DNA from: Variovorax sp. PMC12
Lineage (GTDB): Bacteria; Pseudomonadota; Gammaproteobacteria; Burkholderiales; Burkholderiaceae_C
Reading direction: 5' to 3'
Length of the DNA: 64,000 nt
Assembly (NCBI RefSeq): GCF_003019815.1
Contig: NZ_CP027773.1
Span: 2,491,001-2,555,000 of the forward strand
Shown piece by piece: positions 1 through 9,131 of this stretch. Made by a program: the position numbers and the translations under genes. The notes below the pieces were generated by a model that worked only from the letters and a program-made list of their open reading frames with translations, had not been told where the DNA came from and did no database searches. Positions within the stretch are counted from its first letter, which is position 1. Each line of letters starts with the position of its first letter.

Positions 1-1
1 C

Positions 2-3000
2 TGGCGCGACGACCCGCTCCGCGACAGCTACGGCACCTTCTTCTACCTGCGCGACGAGGGCCGGCAGACGCTGACCTCCCTCACCGCCCTGCCCGCCCCC
101 GGCGACGGCTGGCGCTACCGCACCCGCTTCCTGGCCGACCAGGTGCAGTTCGACGCCACCGGCCCGGGCCTGCAGGTGCGCACCACCGTGCTCATCAGCC
201 CGGAAGACGACACCGAGCTGCGCAACATCACGCTGCACAACGCGGGCGACGAGACACGCACGCTCGAGCTGCTGTCGTACTTCGAGCCGGTGCTGTCGAA
301 CCCCAAGGCCGACGAGGCGCATCCGGCGTTCGCCAACCTGTTCGTCGAGTCGCGCTGGGAGCCGGCATGGCGCGCGCTGCTGATGTCGCGCAAGCCGCGC
401 CTGCACGGCGACGCGGTGGCCGCGGCCGCGCACTTCCTGGCCTCGGTGGACGCCAATGTGCTGTCCGTCGACTGCATGACCGACCGGCGCGCCTTCATCG
501 GCCGCAACCGCTCGCTGGCCGATCCGGCGCTCGATGCGCAACCGCTCGCGCACAACGGCCGGCCGGTGAACGGCCTGGACCCCATCGCCTGCCTGCGCGT
601 GCGCCTGTCGCTCGCGCCGGGCGCCACCGCGCGCCTGAGCTTCGCCACCGCCGCCGCGCAGAGCATCGAGGCGCTGATGCCCGGCATCGACCGCTACATG
701 CAGCCCATGCACGTGGAGCGCGCCACCCGCATGGCCGCCACGCTGGCGCAGGTGCGCCTGCGCGACCTGAGCATCGCGCCCGCGCAGAACGTGGCGCTGC
801 AGGACCTGACGACCATCCTCACCTACACCACGCCGCGCGTCATGAGCGACCGCGGGCTGATCGACCTGCGGCAGATCTGGCGCTTCGGCATTTCGGGCGA
901 CATGCCCATCGTGCTGGTGCACATCCACTCGATGATCGGCATGGGGCTGATCAACACGCTGCTGCGCGCGCAGCCGTGGTGGGGCTTCGGCGGCGTGGCC
1001 TGCGACCTGGTGGTGCTCAATGGCGAACCCAACTCCTACCTGATGCCGCTGCAGCGCGAGATAGAGACGCTGCGCTCGCGCGTGGCGCAGCAGACGCAGA
1101 ACAGCTTTCCGCGCAACGACACGGCCGGCTTCTACCTGCTGCGCGACCAGGACGTGGTGCCCTCCGAGAAGGCCGCGCTCTCCAGCCTGGCGCGGGTGGT
1201 GTTCACGGCCGAGGGGCGCTCGCTCGAGATGCAGGTGGCGGCGCTGCACGAGGCCCGAAACGAGGCCCGCAACGACACGTCTTCGGCCGCCGACGATGCC
1301 GCCGCCCCGCGCGGCGTGCCGCTGCTGTCGCACACCGCCGCCGTACCTTCGGCCGGCGCGCCCACCGGCGAGTTCGACGCCGCCACGGGCGAGTTCCACT
1401 TCGAGGTCGGCCCGGACCGCCGCACGCCGCGGCCGTGGATCAACGTCATCGCCAACGCGAACTTCGGCTTCCAGGTGTCCGAGTGGGGCACCGGCTTCAC
1501 CTGGGCCGGCAACAGCCGCATGCACCAGGTCACGCCGTGGTCGAACGACCCGGTGCAGGACCCGGCCTTCGAACACTACCTGCTGCAGGACGTTGCGACC
1601 CGCGAGATGTTGCCGCTCACGCCCGCAGGCAGCGGCGACGGCGGGTCGCGCCACCGGGTGCGACACGGCCAGGGCTACACCGTGTTCGAGTGCCGCCAGG
1701 GCCCGCTCATGCTGGAAACCACCTTCTTCGCGGACCGCGACGAGGCCGTGAAGATCGTTCATGTGCGCGTGCGCAACGAGGGCGGCGGCCAGCGCCGGCT
1801 GCGCGCGCTCTCGATGGTCGAGTGGCAGATGGGCGCGGCACGCGGCGAGCGCCGCACCGTGCATTGCTGGAAGCCCGAGGACCAGCCGGCCGTGTTCGGC
1901 GAACAGCGCGAGTCGAGCGCGGGCTTCGGCGGCAGCGCGGCCTTCCTGCTGCTCGCGGGCCTGCCCGGTGCAACGCAGTGGACTTGCGACCGCAACGAGT
2001 TCTTCGCCGGGCGCGGCATCGTCGAAGTGCCCGACGCACTGGGCCAGCGCGCGGGCAGCGGGCTCGACGCATGCGCGGCCATCGGCGGCGAATTCGTCGT
2101 GGCGGCGGGGGAGACGGCGAGCTTCAGCTTCGTGCTGGGCCACGCCGACAACGCCGAAGCCGCACTCGCGCTCGCACGCCGCTGGCGCCAGCGCGACGTG
2201 CCCGAGGCACTGGCGCAGGTGCGCGCCTTCTGGGACGAGCTGCTCGGCCGGCTGCAGGTGCGCACGCCCGATCCGCTGTTCGACGCGCTCGTCAACCGCT
2301 GGCTCGTGTACCAGACGCTGGCCTGCCGGCTCTGGTCGAAGGCCGGCTTCTACCAGGCCGGCGGCGCCTTCGGCTTTCGCGACCAGCTGCAGGACGCGAT
2401 GGCCTTCGCGCTCACCGATGCGTCGCGGCTGCGCGAGCAGATCCTGCTGAACGCGGCGCGGCAGTTCCCCGAAGGCGACGTGCAGCACTGGTGGCACATG
2501 CCCGGCGGTGCCGGCGTGCGCACGCATTTCTCCGACGACCTGCTTTGGCTGCCCTATGCGTCGGCGCACTACGTCGAGGTGACGGGCGACGCCTCGCTGC
2601 TCGACGAGACGGCCGGCTTCATTGAAGGCCCCGCCATCCCTGACGGTGCCGAAGACGCCTACTACGCCCCGCAGCGCAGCGGCGAGACGGCCAGCATCTA
2701 CGAGCACGGCGCGCGCGCCATCGACCGCAGCCTGAAGACCGGCGTGCACGGCCTGCCGCTGATGGGAACCGGCGACTGGAACGACGGCATGAACCGCGTC
2801 GGCAACGAAGGCCGCGGCGAATCGGTGTGGCTCGCATGGTTCCTGTGCAGCGTGGTGGCGCAGTTCGCGCCCCTCGCGCAGGCACGCGGCGACCACGAAC
2901 GCGCCGCGCGCTGGACGGCCGCGCGCAGCGGCTGGATCGCCGCGCTGCACGACGCCGGCTGGGACGGCGCCTGGTTCCGCCGCGCCTTCTTCGACAACGG

Positions 3001-3712
3001 CGCGCCGCTGGGCTCGTCGGCCAACGACGAGTGCCGCATCGACCTGATCGCGCAGGCATGGTCGGTGCTCTCGGGTGCTTCGGACGATGCGCACACCGGA
3101 CCGGCGATGGCGTCGTTGAAGAAGCTGCTGCACGACGAGCCGGCCGGCCTGCTGCGGCTGCTGACACCGCCCTTCGCCAATTCGCCCAACAACCCCGGCT
3201 ACATCCAGGCCTACCCGCCGGGCGTGCGCGAGAACGGCGGCCAGTATTCGCACGGCGCGGTATGGGCGCTGATGGCGCAGGCCCACCAGGGCGACCACGA
3301 GGCGGCATGGCAGAGCTTCGAGGGCCTGAGCCCCGCCCACCGCGCGCGGCATCCCGTGCGCGGGCCGGCCTACGAACTGGAGCCCTACGTGATGGCGGGC
3401 GACATCTACGGTTCCGCGCCTTACCTCGGCCGGGGCGGCTGGAGCTGGTACACCGGCTCGGCCGCATGGCTGCACCGCGCGGCGGTGGAGTCGCTGCTGG
3501 GCCTGAGCGTGAAGGGCCGGCTGCTTTCGCTGGCACCGCACGTGCCGGCGCACTGGCCGGGCTTCGAGATCGCGTTGCGGCTGGGCGCGCGCGCGCTCAC
3601 GCTGCAATGGGGCGATGTGCCGGGCGCCGCAGCGCCGACGCAGCACCTGGCGGCCGGCGAATGGATCGACTGGCAGGCGCTGCCGGCGGGCGCGGTGCTG
3701 CGCGTGGCCTGA
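2..3712 (+). CDS. Cyclic beta-1,2-glucan synthase-like protein, C-terminal part (GH94 phosphorylase domain), 5'-truncated
   Basis: The frame is open from the first bases, so this is the C-terminal ~1236 residues of a larger protein cut by the window edge. Two beta-sandwich modules of the glycosyltransferase-36/GH94 type are visible, one at the start and one about a third of the way in (near WINVIANANFGFQVSEWG), followed by an (alpha/alpha)6 catalytic domain with the GH94 signature GDWNDGMNRVG near base 2771. In NdvB-type proteins a membrane-bound GT84 synthase precedes this region, and the GH94 part trims glucan chain length. The missing N-terminus could show a different architecture, such as a stand-alone phosphorylase. 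An OpgC-like glucan acyltransferase gene lies about 22 kb downstream. Confidence 0.85.
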   Translation, partial: WRDDPLRDSYGTFFYLRDEGRQTLTSLTALPAPGDGWRYRTRFLADQVQFDATGPGLQVRTTVLISPEDDTELRNITLHNAGDETRTLELLSYFEPVLSNPKADEAHPAFANLFVESRWEPAWRALLMSRKPRLHGDAVAAAAHFLASVDANVLSVDCMTDRRAFIGRNRSLADPALDAQPLAHNGRPVNGLDPIACLRVRLSLAPGATARLSFATAAAQSIEALMPGIDRYMQPMHVERATRMAATLAQVRLRDLSIAPAQNVALQDLTTILTYTTPRVMSDRGLIDLRQIWRFGISGDMPIVLVHIHSMIGMGLINTLLRAQPWWGFGGVACDLVVLNGEPNSYLMPLQREIETLRSRVAQQTQNSFPRNDTAGFYLLRDQDVVPSEKAALSSLARVVFTAEGRSLEMQVAALHEARNEARNDTSSAADDAAAPRGVPLLSHTAAVPSAGAPTGEFDAATGEFHFEVGPDRRTPRPWINVIANANFGFQVSEWGTGFTWAGNSRMHQVTPWSNDPVQDPAFEHYLLQDVATREMLPLTPAGSGDGGSRHRVRHGQGYTVFECRQGPLMLETTFFADRDEAVKIVHVRVRNEGGGQRRLRALSMVEWQMGAARGERRTVHCWKPEDQPAVFGEQRESSAGFGGSAAFLLLAGLPGATQWTCDRNEFFAGRGIVEVPDALGQRAGSGLDACAAIGGEFVVAAGETASFSFVLGHADNAEAALALARRWRQRDVPEALAQVRAFWDELLGRLQVRTPDPLFDALVNRWLVYQTLACRLWSKAGFYQAGGAFGFRDQLQDAMAFALTDASRLREQILLNAARQFPEGDVQHWWHMPGGAGVRTHFSDDLLWLPYASAHYVEVTGDASLLDETAGFIEGPAIPDGAEDAYYAPQRSGETASIYEHGARAIDRSLKTGVHGLPLMGTGDWNDGMNRVGNEGRGESVWLAWFLCSVVAQFAPLAQARGDHERAARWTAARSGWIAALHDAGWDGAWFRRAFFDNGAPLGSSANDECRIDLIAQAWSVLSGASDDAHTGPAMASLKKLLHDEPAGLLRLLTPPFANSPNNPGYIQAYPPGVRENGGQYSHGAVWALMAQAHQGDHEAAWQSFEGLSPAHRARHPVRGPAYELEPYVMAGDIYGSAPYLGRGGWSWYTGSAAWLHRAAVESLLGLSVKGRLLSLAPHVPAHWPGFEIALRLGARALTLQWGDVPGAAAPTQHLAAGEWIDWQALPAGAVLRVA

Positions 3713-3775
3713 CGGTGCCCGCGCTGGCCTAGACTCGCAACCCACCCCCACACTGCGACCGATAAAGGAAAAGCC

Positions 3776-4177
3776 ATGAAGGGCTCCTGCCTCTGCGGCA
3801 CCGTCCGGTACGAGGCCACGCGCCTCGCCGGCCCCATCGTCCACTGCCATTGCCAGACCTGCCGCAAGGCGCACAGCGCGGCCTTCACCACCACCGCGCG
3901 CGCCGACCGCGGCGACTTCCGCTGGACCGCGGGCGAAGAAGCGATCGGCTCCTTCGAATCGACGCCCGGCAAGCTGCGCCACTTCTGCACCCGCTGCGGC
4001 ACGCAGCTGATCGCCGAATGGGTGGCGCAGCCGCAGGTGATATTGCGCGTGGGCTCGCTCGACGAAGACCCGGGCGAGCGGCCGTCGATGCACATCTGGA
4101 CCTCGCACGAGCAACCATGGCTGGACCACGAAACCGATATTCCCTCCTACCCGGAAGCGGCGCCGCCCAAGCCATGA
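3776..4177 (+). CDS. GFA family (glutathione-dependent formaldehyde-activating enzyme-like) protein
   Basis: This 133-residue protein has the cysteine pattern of the GFA/CENP-V zinc fold: CLCGTVRY at the N-terminus, CHCQTCRKAHSAAF around residue 25, and FCTRCGTQL around residue 75. The family binds structural zinc and is named after the Paracoccus enzyme that promotes the glutathione-formaldehyde adduct, but most members have unknown substrates. A strong AAAGGA ribosome-binding site precedes the ATG. The stop codon overlaps the next start (ATGA), so it is probably translationally coupled to the membrane protein that follows. A second GFA protein lies near 43.8 kb. Confidence 0.9.
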   Translation: MKGSCLCGTVRYEATRLAGPIVHCHCQTCRKAHSAAFTTTARADRGDFRWTAGEEAIGSFESTPGKLRHFCTRCGTQLIAEWVAQPQVILRVGSLDEDPGERPSMHIWTSHEQPWLDHETDIPSYPEAAPPKP

Positions 4178-4719
4178 GCACCACCAGGATCCAGTTCCGG
4201 CGCAAGCTGATCGTCGCCATCCTGCTGTGCGTGGCCGTCGGCGGCGCGGTGGTGCGGCACTACGCAACGCCCGGCAGCACCACGCGCGACATCGCCACGC
4301 TGCTGATGGTGCTGTGGGTGCCGATCATCGGCAACGTCATAGCGTGGCTCATCGGCAAACGGCCGCGCCGCGCGCCCAGGCCGGTGACCGATGCGCCTCC
4401 GAGCTTCGACACGCTGGGCACCTTCACGCCGCATGCGCTGGTCGAGCTCACCTTCCGCAAGCCGGCCATCCCGTCGCAGGACGTGCCGGTGGCGCCGGGC
4501 GAATACCGCTGCGCGCTGGTGCTCGACAAGGAAGGCTTCTCGGCACGCTGGGTGGTGCCGCCCGGCGACGCACTGGAGCGCGGGCTGCCTGCATCGCTGG
4601 CCATCGAATTCCTGTCCCCGGCCCTGGCACGGCCGCGCTTTCCCGAGGGCACGGCCTTCCGCGTGCTGATCGGCGATTCGTTCATTGCCGACGGGCGCGT
4701 GCTGCGCGCAGAGGCCTGA
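4174..4719 (+). CDS. Small membrane protein of unknown function
   Basis: I do not recognise this 181-residue protein. The start overlaps the upstream GFA stop by four bases (ATGA), which decides the start over an in-frame upstream alternative. Two hydrophobic segments lie at about residues 10-30 (KLIVAILLCVAVGGAVV) and 40-60 (LLMVLWVPIIGNVIAWLIG). A soluble C-terminal domain of about 110 residues follows, with beta-rich stretches such as FTPHALVELTFR and AFRVLIGDSFIADGRVLR. The hairpin anchor plus cytosolic domain and the coupling to GFA suggest a shared, unknown role. Confidence 0.75.
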   Translation: MSTTRIQFRRKLIVAILLCVAVGGAVVRHYATPGSTTRDIATLLMVLWVPIIGNVIAWLIGKRPRRAPRPVTDAPPSFDTLGTFTPHALVELTFRKPAIPSQDVPVAPGEYRCALVLDKEGFSARWVVPPGDALERGLPASLAIEFLSPALARPRFPEGTAFRVLIGDSFIADGRVLRAEA

Positions 4720-4827
4720 GGCCTGCAACCGGGTGGCGATAGCCACCAGGACCCCCGATTGTTCGCCGCAGGGAAACTGACTACTGCCGGCCGGCCCCTT
4801 TGTCGGGAAGGCGACGCCTCGCACACT

Positions 4828-4851
4828 CCAATGCCCTCTTACCAGCATTGG
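4828..4851. promoter_or_regulatory. Inverted repeat upstream of the MFS gene
   Basis: A perfect 7-bp inverted repeat, CCAATGC and GCATTGG, separated by 10 bp, ends 37 bp before the MFS exporter start. Position and spacing fit a dimeric regulator site such as that of a LysR or TetR protein. No regulator is assigned, and the LysR gene on the far side of the transporter is only one candidate. Confidence 0.35.
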
Positions 4852-4888
4852 CGCGTGCGCCGCCGGTGCGTCTCCAGGACAGCATTCC

Positions 4889-6145
4889 ATGATGAATTCA
4901 CCCAGCAGCAACCCGTGCATCGACGACGTCTGCGCAGTGCCGGCGGCCCCGGCAGCGCCAGCGGTGGCGGCCACCCGCTCCGCATGGCTCGCGGTCGGCT
5001 CCATCGCGGTCGGCACTTTCGCGATGGTCTCGACGGAGTTCATGCCCATCGGCCTTCTGACCGACATCGCGCGCGGCCTCAACGTCTCCGACGGCACGGC
5101 CGGCCTGATGGTCACGATGCCCGGCGTGCTGGCCGCCTTCGCCGGGCCGGCGCTGATCGTCGCCTCGGGCAAGCTCGACCGGCGCACCGTGCTGATCGCG
5201 CTCACCACGCTGCTCATCGCGTCGAACCTGCTGGCCGCTTTCGCGCCCAACTTCGCCACCATGCTCGTCGCGCGCCTGCTGCTCGGCCTGTGCGTGGGCG
5301 GCTTCTGGACCTTCGCGCCGGCCGCCGCCACGCAGCTGGTGCCGCATGCTGCGCAGGCCCGGGCCATGTCCTACGTGCTGGCCGGCGTGTCGGCCGCCAC
5401 CGTGCTCGGCGTGCCGGCGGGGTCGTTCCTCGGCACGCTGTTCGGCTGGCGCGCCTCTTTCGCGGTGACGGGCGCGCTCGCCACGGTGGTGCTGCTGGTG
5501 CAGCTGTGGCTGCTGCCCGCGATTCCGCCGGTGCGCGCCATCGGCGCACGCGACCTGCTCACGCCGCTCACGCGCCGCATGGCGCAGGTCGGGCTGCTCG
5601 CGGTGCTGTTCTTCATCGCCGGCCACTTCGCGGCCTACACCTACCTGAAGCCGCTGCTGCAGCAGGTGTTCGGCCTCGCGCCCAACTCGGTGTCGACGCT
5701 GCTGCTGGTCTACGGCGCGGTGGGCTTCATCGGCACCTTCCTGGGCGGCAGCCTGGTGGCACGCAGCGTGCGCGCCACCACCCTGCTGGCGGCGCTGATG
5801 CTCGCGACGGCGCTGCTGCTGTCGACGGTGATCGGCACCGGCTTCGTGCCGGGCGCGGTGGTGGTCGTGATCTGGGGCGTGGCCTTCGGCCTGATCCCGG
5901 TGGCGCTCACCGGCTGGATGATGGAAGCCGTGCCCGACGCACCCGAAGCCGGCCAGGCGCTGCTGGTGAGCGGCTTCCAGGTGGCCATCGCCTCCGGCGC
6001 GCTGATCGGCGGCGTGACGGTCGACAACCACGGCATCTCCAGCGCGATGGTGCTCAGCGGCGCCTTGGTGCTGGTCGCAGCGCTGATCGTCGGCACGCTG
6101 GGCCGTGCGCGCGGCGGTGCGCCGCTGGCCGCGATTCCGGAATAA
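4889..6145 (+). CDS. MFS efflux transporter (NepI/sugar-efflux-like)
   Basis: This 418-residue protein has about 12 hydrophobic segments and the N-terminal pattern of the drug:H+ antiporter-1 branch of the major facilitator superfamily, including STEFMPIGLLTDIA near residue 50, as in NepI, YdhP and Ara/sugar-efflux proteins. It sits in the inner membrane and probably exports small polar metabolites by proton antiport. The first ~30 residues are Ala/Pro-rich and cytosolic. A second ATG directly follows the first. It converges on a LysR gene whose stop is about 10 bases away. Confidence 0.9.
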   Translation: MMNSPSSNPCIDDVCAVPAAPAAPAVAATRSAWLAVGSIAVGTFAMVSTEFMPIGLLTDIARGLNVSDGTAGLMVTMPGVLAAFAGPALIVASGKLDRRTVLIALTTLLIASNLLAAFAPNFATMLVARLLLGLCVGGFWTFAPAAATQLVPHAAQARAMSYVLAGVSAATVLGVPAGSFLGTLFGWRASFAVTGALATVVLLVQLWLLPAIPPVRAIGARDLLTPLTRRMAQVGLLAVLFFIAGHFAAYTYLKPLLQQVFGLAPNSVSTLLLVYGAVGFIGTFLGGSLVARSVRATTLLAALMLATALLLSTVIGTGFVPGAVVVVIWGVAFGLIPVALTGWMMEAVPDAPEAGQALLVSGFQVAIASGALIGGVTVDNHGISSAMVLSGALVLVAALIVGTLGRARGGAPLAAIPE

Positions 6146-6155
6146 TTTCTTGCGC

Positions 6156-7058
6156 CTAGCGGCGGCCGGGCTTGCCGGCCGCCACGATGGCATCGAGCAC
6201 CACGCGCAAGGCCTTGCTCACGGGCTTGTCCCGCCGCAGCACGACGGCCAGCGTGCGGTGCATGCGGGGGTTCAGCCGGCTGGTCTTCAGCTCGGGATGG
6301 GCGCCGCGCCCCGCCATCGACATGCCCGGCACGATGGCATAGCCGAGCCCCGCCGCCACCATTTCCTTCATCGCCTCGACGCTGCCCAGTTCCATCACGG
6401 GTTGCGGCTGCAGGCCATCGGCGGCGAACCAGCGGTCGACCAGCTTGCGCGTGTTGGCCGCGGGCTCGAACAGCACGAGGGGCAACGCACCCAGGTCGGC
6501 CGGCGCCACGCGCGCCTTCAGCGGCGCGACATCCGCGCGGCCGATGGCGACGAACTCGTCCTCCAGCACCGGCATGGCGGCCAGTGCACGGCCCGCGGCG
6601 GGCAGCGTGACCAGCGCGAGGTCGAGGCTGTTCTCCTCGACCTTGCGCGCCTGGTCTTCGGTGTTGCCCGTGCTCACCACCACGCTGAGCGCCGGGAACT
6701 GCTCGCGCAGCGTGCGCAGCACCGCCGGCAGGAAATGCAGGCAGGCCGTCGCGCCCGTGCCCAGCCGCACACGGCCCGTGACGCCGCTCGCATGGTCTGC
6801 CAGTGCATCGACCGCGTTCTCCACCGCGCTCCCGATGTGCTGCGCGTGGCGCAGCAGCTCCATGCCCGCCGGCGTGGCCTTGGCGCGCTTGCCGACGCGC
6901 TCGATCAGGCGCACCGACAGCCGGCGCTCGAGCTGGCGCACCTGCAGGCTCACGGCCGGCTGCGAGATGCCGAGCCGATCGGCGGCGGCAGAGAAGCTGC
7001 CTGTTTCGATGACCAGCACGAAGGAGCGGAGCTGGTCGAGGTTGAGCGTCTTTTCCAA
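6156..7058 (-). CDS. LysR family transcriptional regulator (TTG start)
   Basis: This 300-residue protein has an N-terminal winged helix-turn-helix (FSAAADRLGISQPAVSLQVR, residues 22-41) and a LysR substrate-binding domain from about residue 90. The start codon is TTG, supported by AAGGA five bases upstream and the lack of an in-frame ATG before the conserved LDQLRSF motif. It is divergent from the GNAT acetyltransferase across 70 bp and convergent with the MFS gene, so it may control either or both. The effector is unknown. Confidence 0.93.
   Translation of the reverse strand: MEKTLNLDQLRSFVLVIETGSFSAAADRLGISQPAVSLQVRQLERRLSVRLIERVGKRAKATPAGMELLRHAQHIGSAVENAVDALADHASGVTGRVRLGTGATACLHFLPAVLRTLREQFPALSVVVSTGNTEDQARKVEENSLDLALVTLPAAGRALAAMPVLEDEFVAIGRADVAPLKARVAPADLGALPLVLFEPAANTRKLVDRWFAADGLQPQPVMELGSVEAMKEMVAAGLGYAIVPGMSMAGRGAHPELKTSRLNPRMHRTLAVVLRRDKPVSKALRVVLDAIVAAGKPGRR
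6161..6183. terminator. GC-rich hairpin at the MFS/LysR convergent junction
   Basis: A perfect 9-bp inverted repeat (GGCGGCCGG and CCGGCCGCC) with a 5-base loop lies in the last codons of the LysR gene, 16 bases past the MFS stop. It could act as a bidirectional transcription barrier for the convergent genes. There is no adjacent T-run, so intrinsic termination is uncertain. Confidence 0.4.
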
Positions 7059-7128
7059 AGTATTCCTTATGCCCCGTATAGCTCACCCAAGCTTCACTTA
7101 TCGATGATCGGTCGTCAAGATCGAACCC

Positions 7129-7653
7129 ATGTCATCGCCATCCATCGCCTCCGCCATCGTCACGGTCATCGACGCCGAGCCCCATCACATGGCCGCCGTG
7201 CAGGCCATCTACAGCCACTACGTGCTGCACGACCTGTGCTCCTTCGAGGAAGAAGTGCCCACCGTCGAGCAGATGCAGGCGCGCCGCGCCGACGTGGCTG
7301 CGCGCGGCCTGCCCTACCTCGTCGCGCTGAAAGACGGCGAGGTCGTCGGCTACGCCTACGCTACCGCCTACCGCGCGCGCTCGGCCTACCGGCACACGGT
7401 GGAAGACTCGGTGTACGTGGCGCAGGGCATGCACGGCCACGGCATCGGCACCGCCCTGCTGCGCGCCGTGATCGAGCGCTGCACCGCCGGCGGCTTCACG
7501 CAGATGGTCGCGTGCGTGGGCAACAGCGCCAACTTGGGCTCGCAGCGGCTGCACGGCAGCCTGGGTTTCGAGCAAGTGGGTGTGCTGCGCGAGGTGGGCT
7601 TCAAGTTCGGCCAGTGGGTGGACACCGTGCTGATGCAGCGCGCGCTGAGCTGA
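7129..7653 (+). CDS. GNAT family N-acetyltransferase (phosphinothricin acetyltransferase-like)
   Basis: This 174-residue GNAT protein resembles Pat/Bar enzymes: AIYSHYV near residue 26, a VEDSVYVAQGMHGHGIGTALL segment (acetyl-CoA pyrophosphate loop Q/RxxGxG/A, here GMHGHGIG) near residue 100, and GSLGFEQVGVLREVGFKFGQWVD near the C-terminus. Such enzymes acetylate phosphinothricin, methionine sulfoximine or related amines with acetyl-CoA in the cytosol. It is divergent from a LysR gene across 70 bp. Confidence 0.9.
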   Translation: MSSPSIASAIVTVIDAEPHHMAAVQAIYSHYVLHDLCSFEEEVPTVEQMQARRADVAARGLPYLVALKDGEVVGYAYATAYRARSAYRHTVEDSVYVAQGMHGHGIGTALLRAVIERCTAGGFTQMVACVGNSANLGSQRLHGSLGFEQVGVLREVGFKFGQWVDTVLMQRALS

Positions 7654-7694
7654 GCCTGGCGCATGGCCAAAGAGACCGCCGCGCCCGCGCGCGG

Positions 7695-7800
7695 GTGATG
7701 ATGGCCGCGATGCTCGCGAGCCTTTGCATGTACTCTGCGCCATCGCCGATTCGTCGGTCTACTCGACCGCGCTGGCCGACGTGGTGGCGCCGCACCGGCT
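7695..7800 (+). pseudogene. Frameshifted remnant of an MFS transporter
   Basis: The intergenic stretch between the acetyltransferase and the AI-2E gene encodes a fragment that looks like part of an MFS protein. MAAMLASLCMYS in one frame is followed, after a single-base shift near 7735, by AIADSSVYSTALADVVAPHR in another. The second piece resembles the cytosolic loop and following helix of MFS exporters. No further transporter sequence continues on either side, so this is a short decayed scrap, not a sequencing frameshift in an intact gene. The assignment rests on motif memory. Confidence 0.4.
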
Positions 7801-7865
7801 GGGCGTCGCGCGCCGCCCTCGCCCACCTCGCGGGAACGGTGCGCCGGGCGCAGGGCCGCCCCGGC

Positions 7866-9131
7866 CTATTCCCCCAGCAGCTCCCCGATCGGCTGCAAAT
7901 CTTCCACCCGGTCGCAGATCGCCTTGATCACCATGGTGATCGGTATGCCCAGCAACAGGCCCCAGATGCCCCAGAGCCAGCCCCAGAAGATGACGCCCAC
8001 GAAGACCGCCACCGGGTTCATGCGGCTGGTGCGGCTGGTGAGCCAGGGCATCAGCAGGTTGCCGATGATCGTGTGGATGCCCAGCGACACGCCGGCCACC
8101 ACGATGCCCATCTGCAGGCTGTTGAACTGCAGGAAGGCCACCAGCCCCGCCGCCACCAGCACGATCACCGAGCCGATGTACGGAATGAGGTTGGTCACGC
8201 CCGCGATGATTCCCCAGACGGCCGCGTTCTCCACCCCGATGACCCAGAACGCCAGGCCGGTGGCCACGCCCACCACCACGCTCACCAGGATCTGCACCAG
8301 CAGGTAGCGCTCGATGTTGCGGGTGATGTCGTCCAGCACATGGACGGTGACCTTCTTCTTCTGCAGGCTGGAGCCGGTGATCTTGATGAGCTTGCGGCGG
8401 AAGGTGTCGCCCGAACACAGCGCGAAGTAGGTGAGGAAGGCCACCAGCGTGAGCTGCCCCATCGCGCTCAGCAGGCCGACGGTGCCGCTGAGCAGGTAGT
8501 CGCGCACGTTGAAGCCGGGCCGCTCGATGATGACGCGCGCCACGCCCCGGCGCGAGGCGACCTTGGCCGAGTTTTCCTCGGCTGCCTTCTCGAGCTGCGC
8601 GGCGGCGGCCTGCACGCTCTCCAGCGGCGTGGCGCTGGCGTTCTTGTCGCGGCGCATGGCCTGGCCCAGCTTCTGCGCGGCGACCGGCAGCGAATCGAGC
8701 AGCTGCGAAGCGCTGCCCGACAGCGAATAGCCGGTCCAGCCGAGCCCGCCGAACAAGCCCATGAGGATCAGCGCCGCGCCGACCCAGCGCGGCAGCTTCC
8801 AGCGATGCAGCAGGTCGACCAGCGGCGACAGCGCGTAGGTCAGCAGCAGGCTCAGCATCAGCGGAATGAACACGGCCTGCCCCCACTGCAGCGCGAACAC
8901 GCTGGCCAGCACCGCGAGCACCACCAGCGAGGCGCTGCGCACGTCGACGGGCATGTGCAGCATCAGGCGCTCGCGCTCTCGCTTTCGCGCGGGCGAGGAG
9001 GCCGGCGCTTCGGGGGACGGCGCGGCTTCCGGCGCGGGCACCGCAGCCGCGGCCAGCGCCGGCTCGGCGGCCGGAGGCTCCGGCACGGGCTTCGGGGTTT
9101 CGCCCGCGGATGCGTCGCGCTCGCCGGTCAT
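7866..9131 (-). CDS. AI-2E family (PerM/YdiK-like) transporter
   Basis: This 421-residue membrane protein matches the AI-2 exporter-like family, with about eight hydrophobic segments. After a 65-residue Ala/Pro/Glu-rich N-terminal tail come helices such as LVVLAVLASVFALQWGQAVF and the family-typical TNLIPYIGSVIVLVAAGLVAF. Members include TqsA and PerM; transport of autoinducer-2 is shown for few, and others act in Na+/H+ antiport. The start overlaps the stop of the LytTR regulator by four bases (ATGA), making it the third gene of a coupled kinase/regulator/transporter operon. It may therefore be a target or partner of that two-component system. Confidence 0.92.
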   Translation of the reverse strand: MTGERDASAGETPKPVPEPPAAEPALAAAAVPAPEAAPSPEAPASSPARKRERERLMLHMPVDVRSASLVVLAVLASVFALQWGQAVFIPLMLSLLLTYALSPLVDLLHRWKLPRWVGAALILMGLFGGLGWTGYSLSGSASQLLDSLPVAAQKLGQAMRRDKNASATPLESVQAAAAQLEKAAEENSAKVASRRGVARVIIERPGFNVRDYLLSGTVGLLSAMGQLTLVAFLTYFALCSGDTFRRKLIKITGSSLQKKKVTVHVLDDITRNIERYLLVQILVSVVVGVATGLAFWVIGVENAAVWGIIAGVTNLIPYIGSVIVLVAAGLVAFLQFNSLQMGIVVAGVSLGIHTIIGNLLMPWLTSRTSRMNPVAVFVGVIFWGWLWGIWGLLLGIPITMVIKAICDRVEDLQPIGELLGE

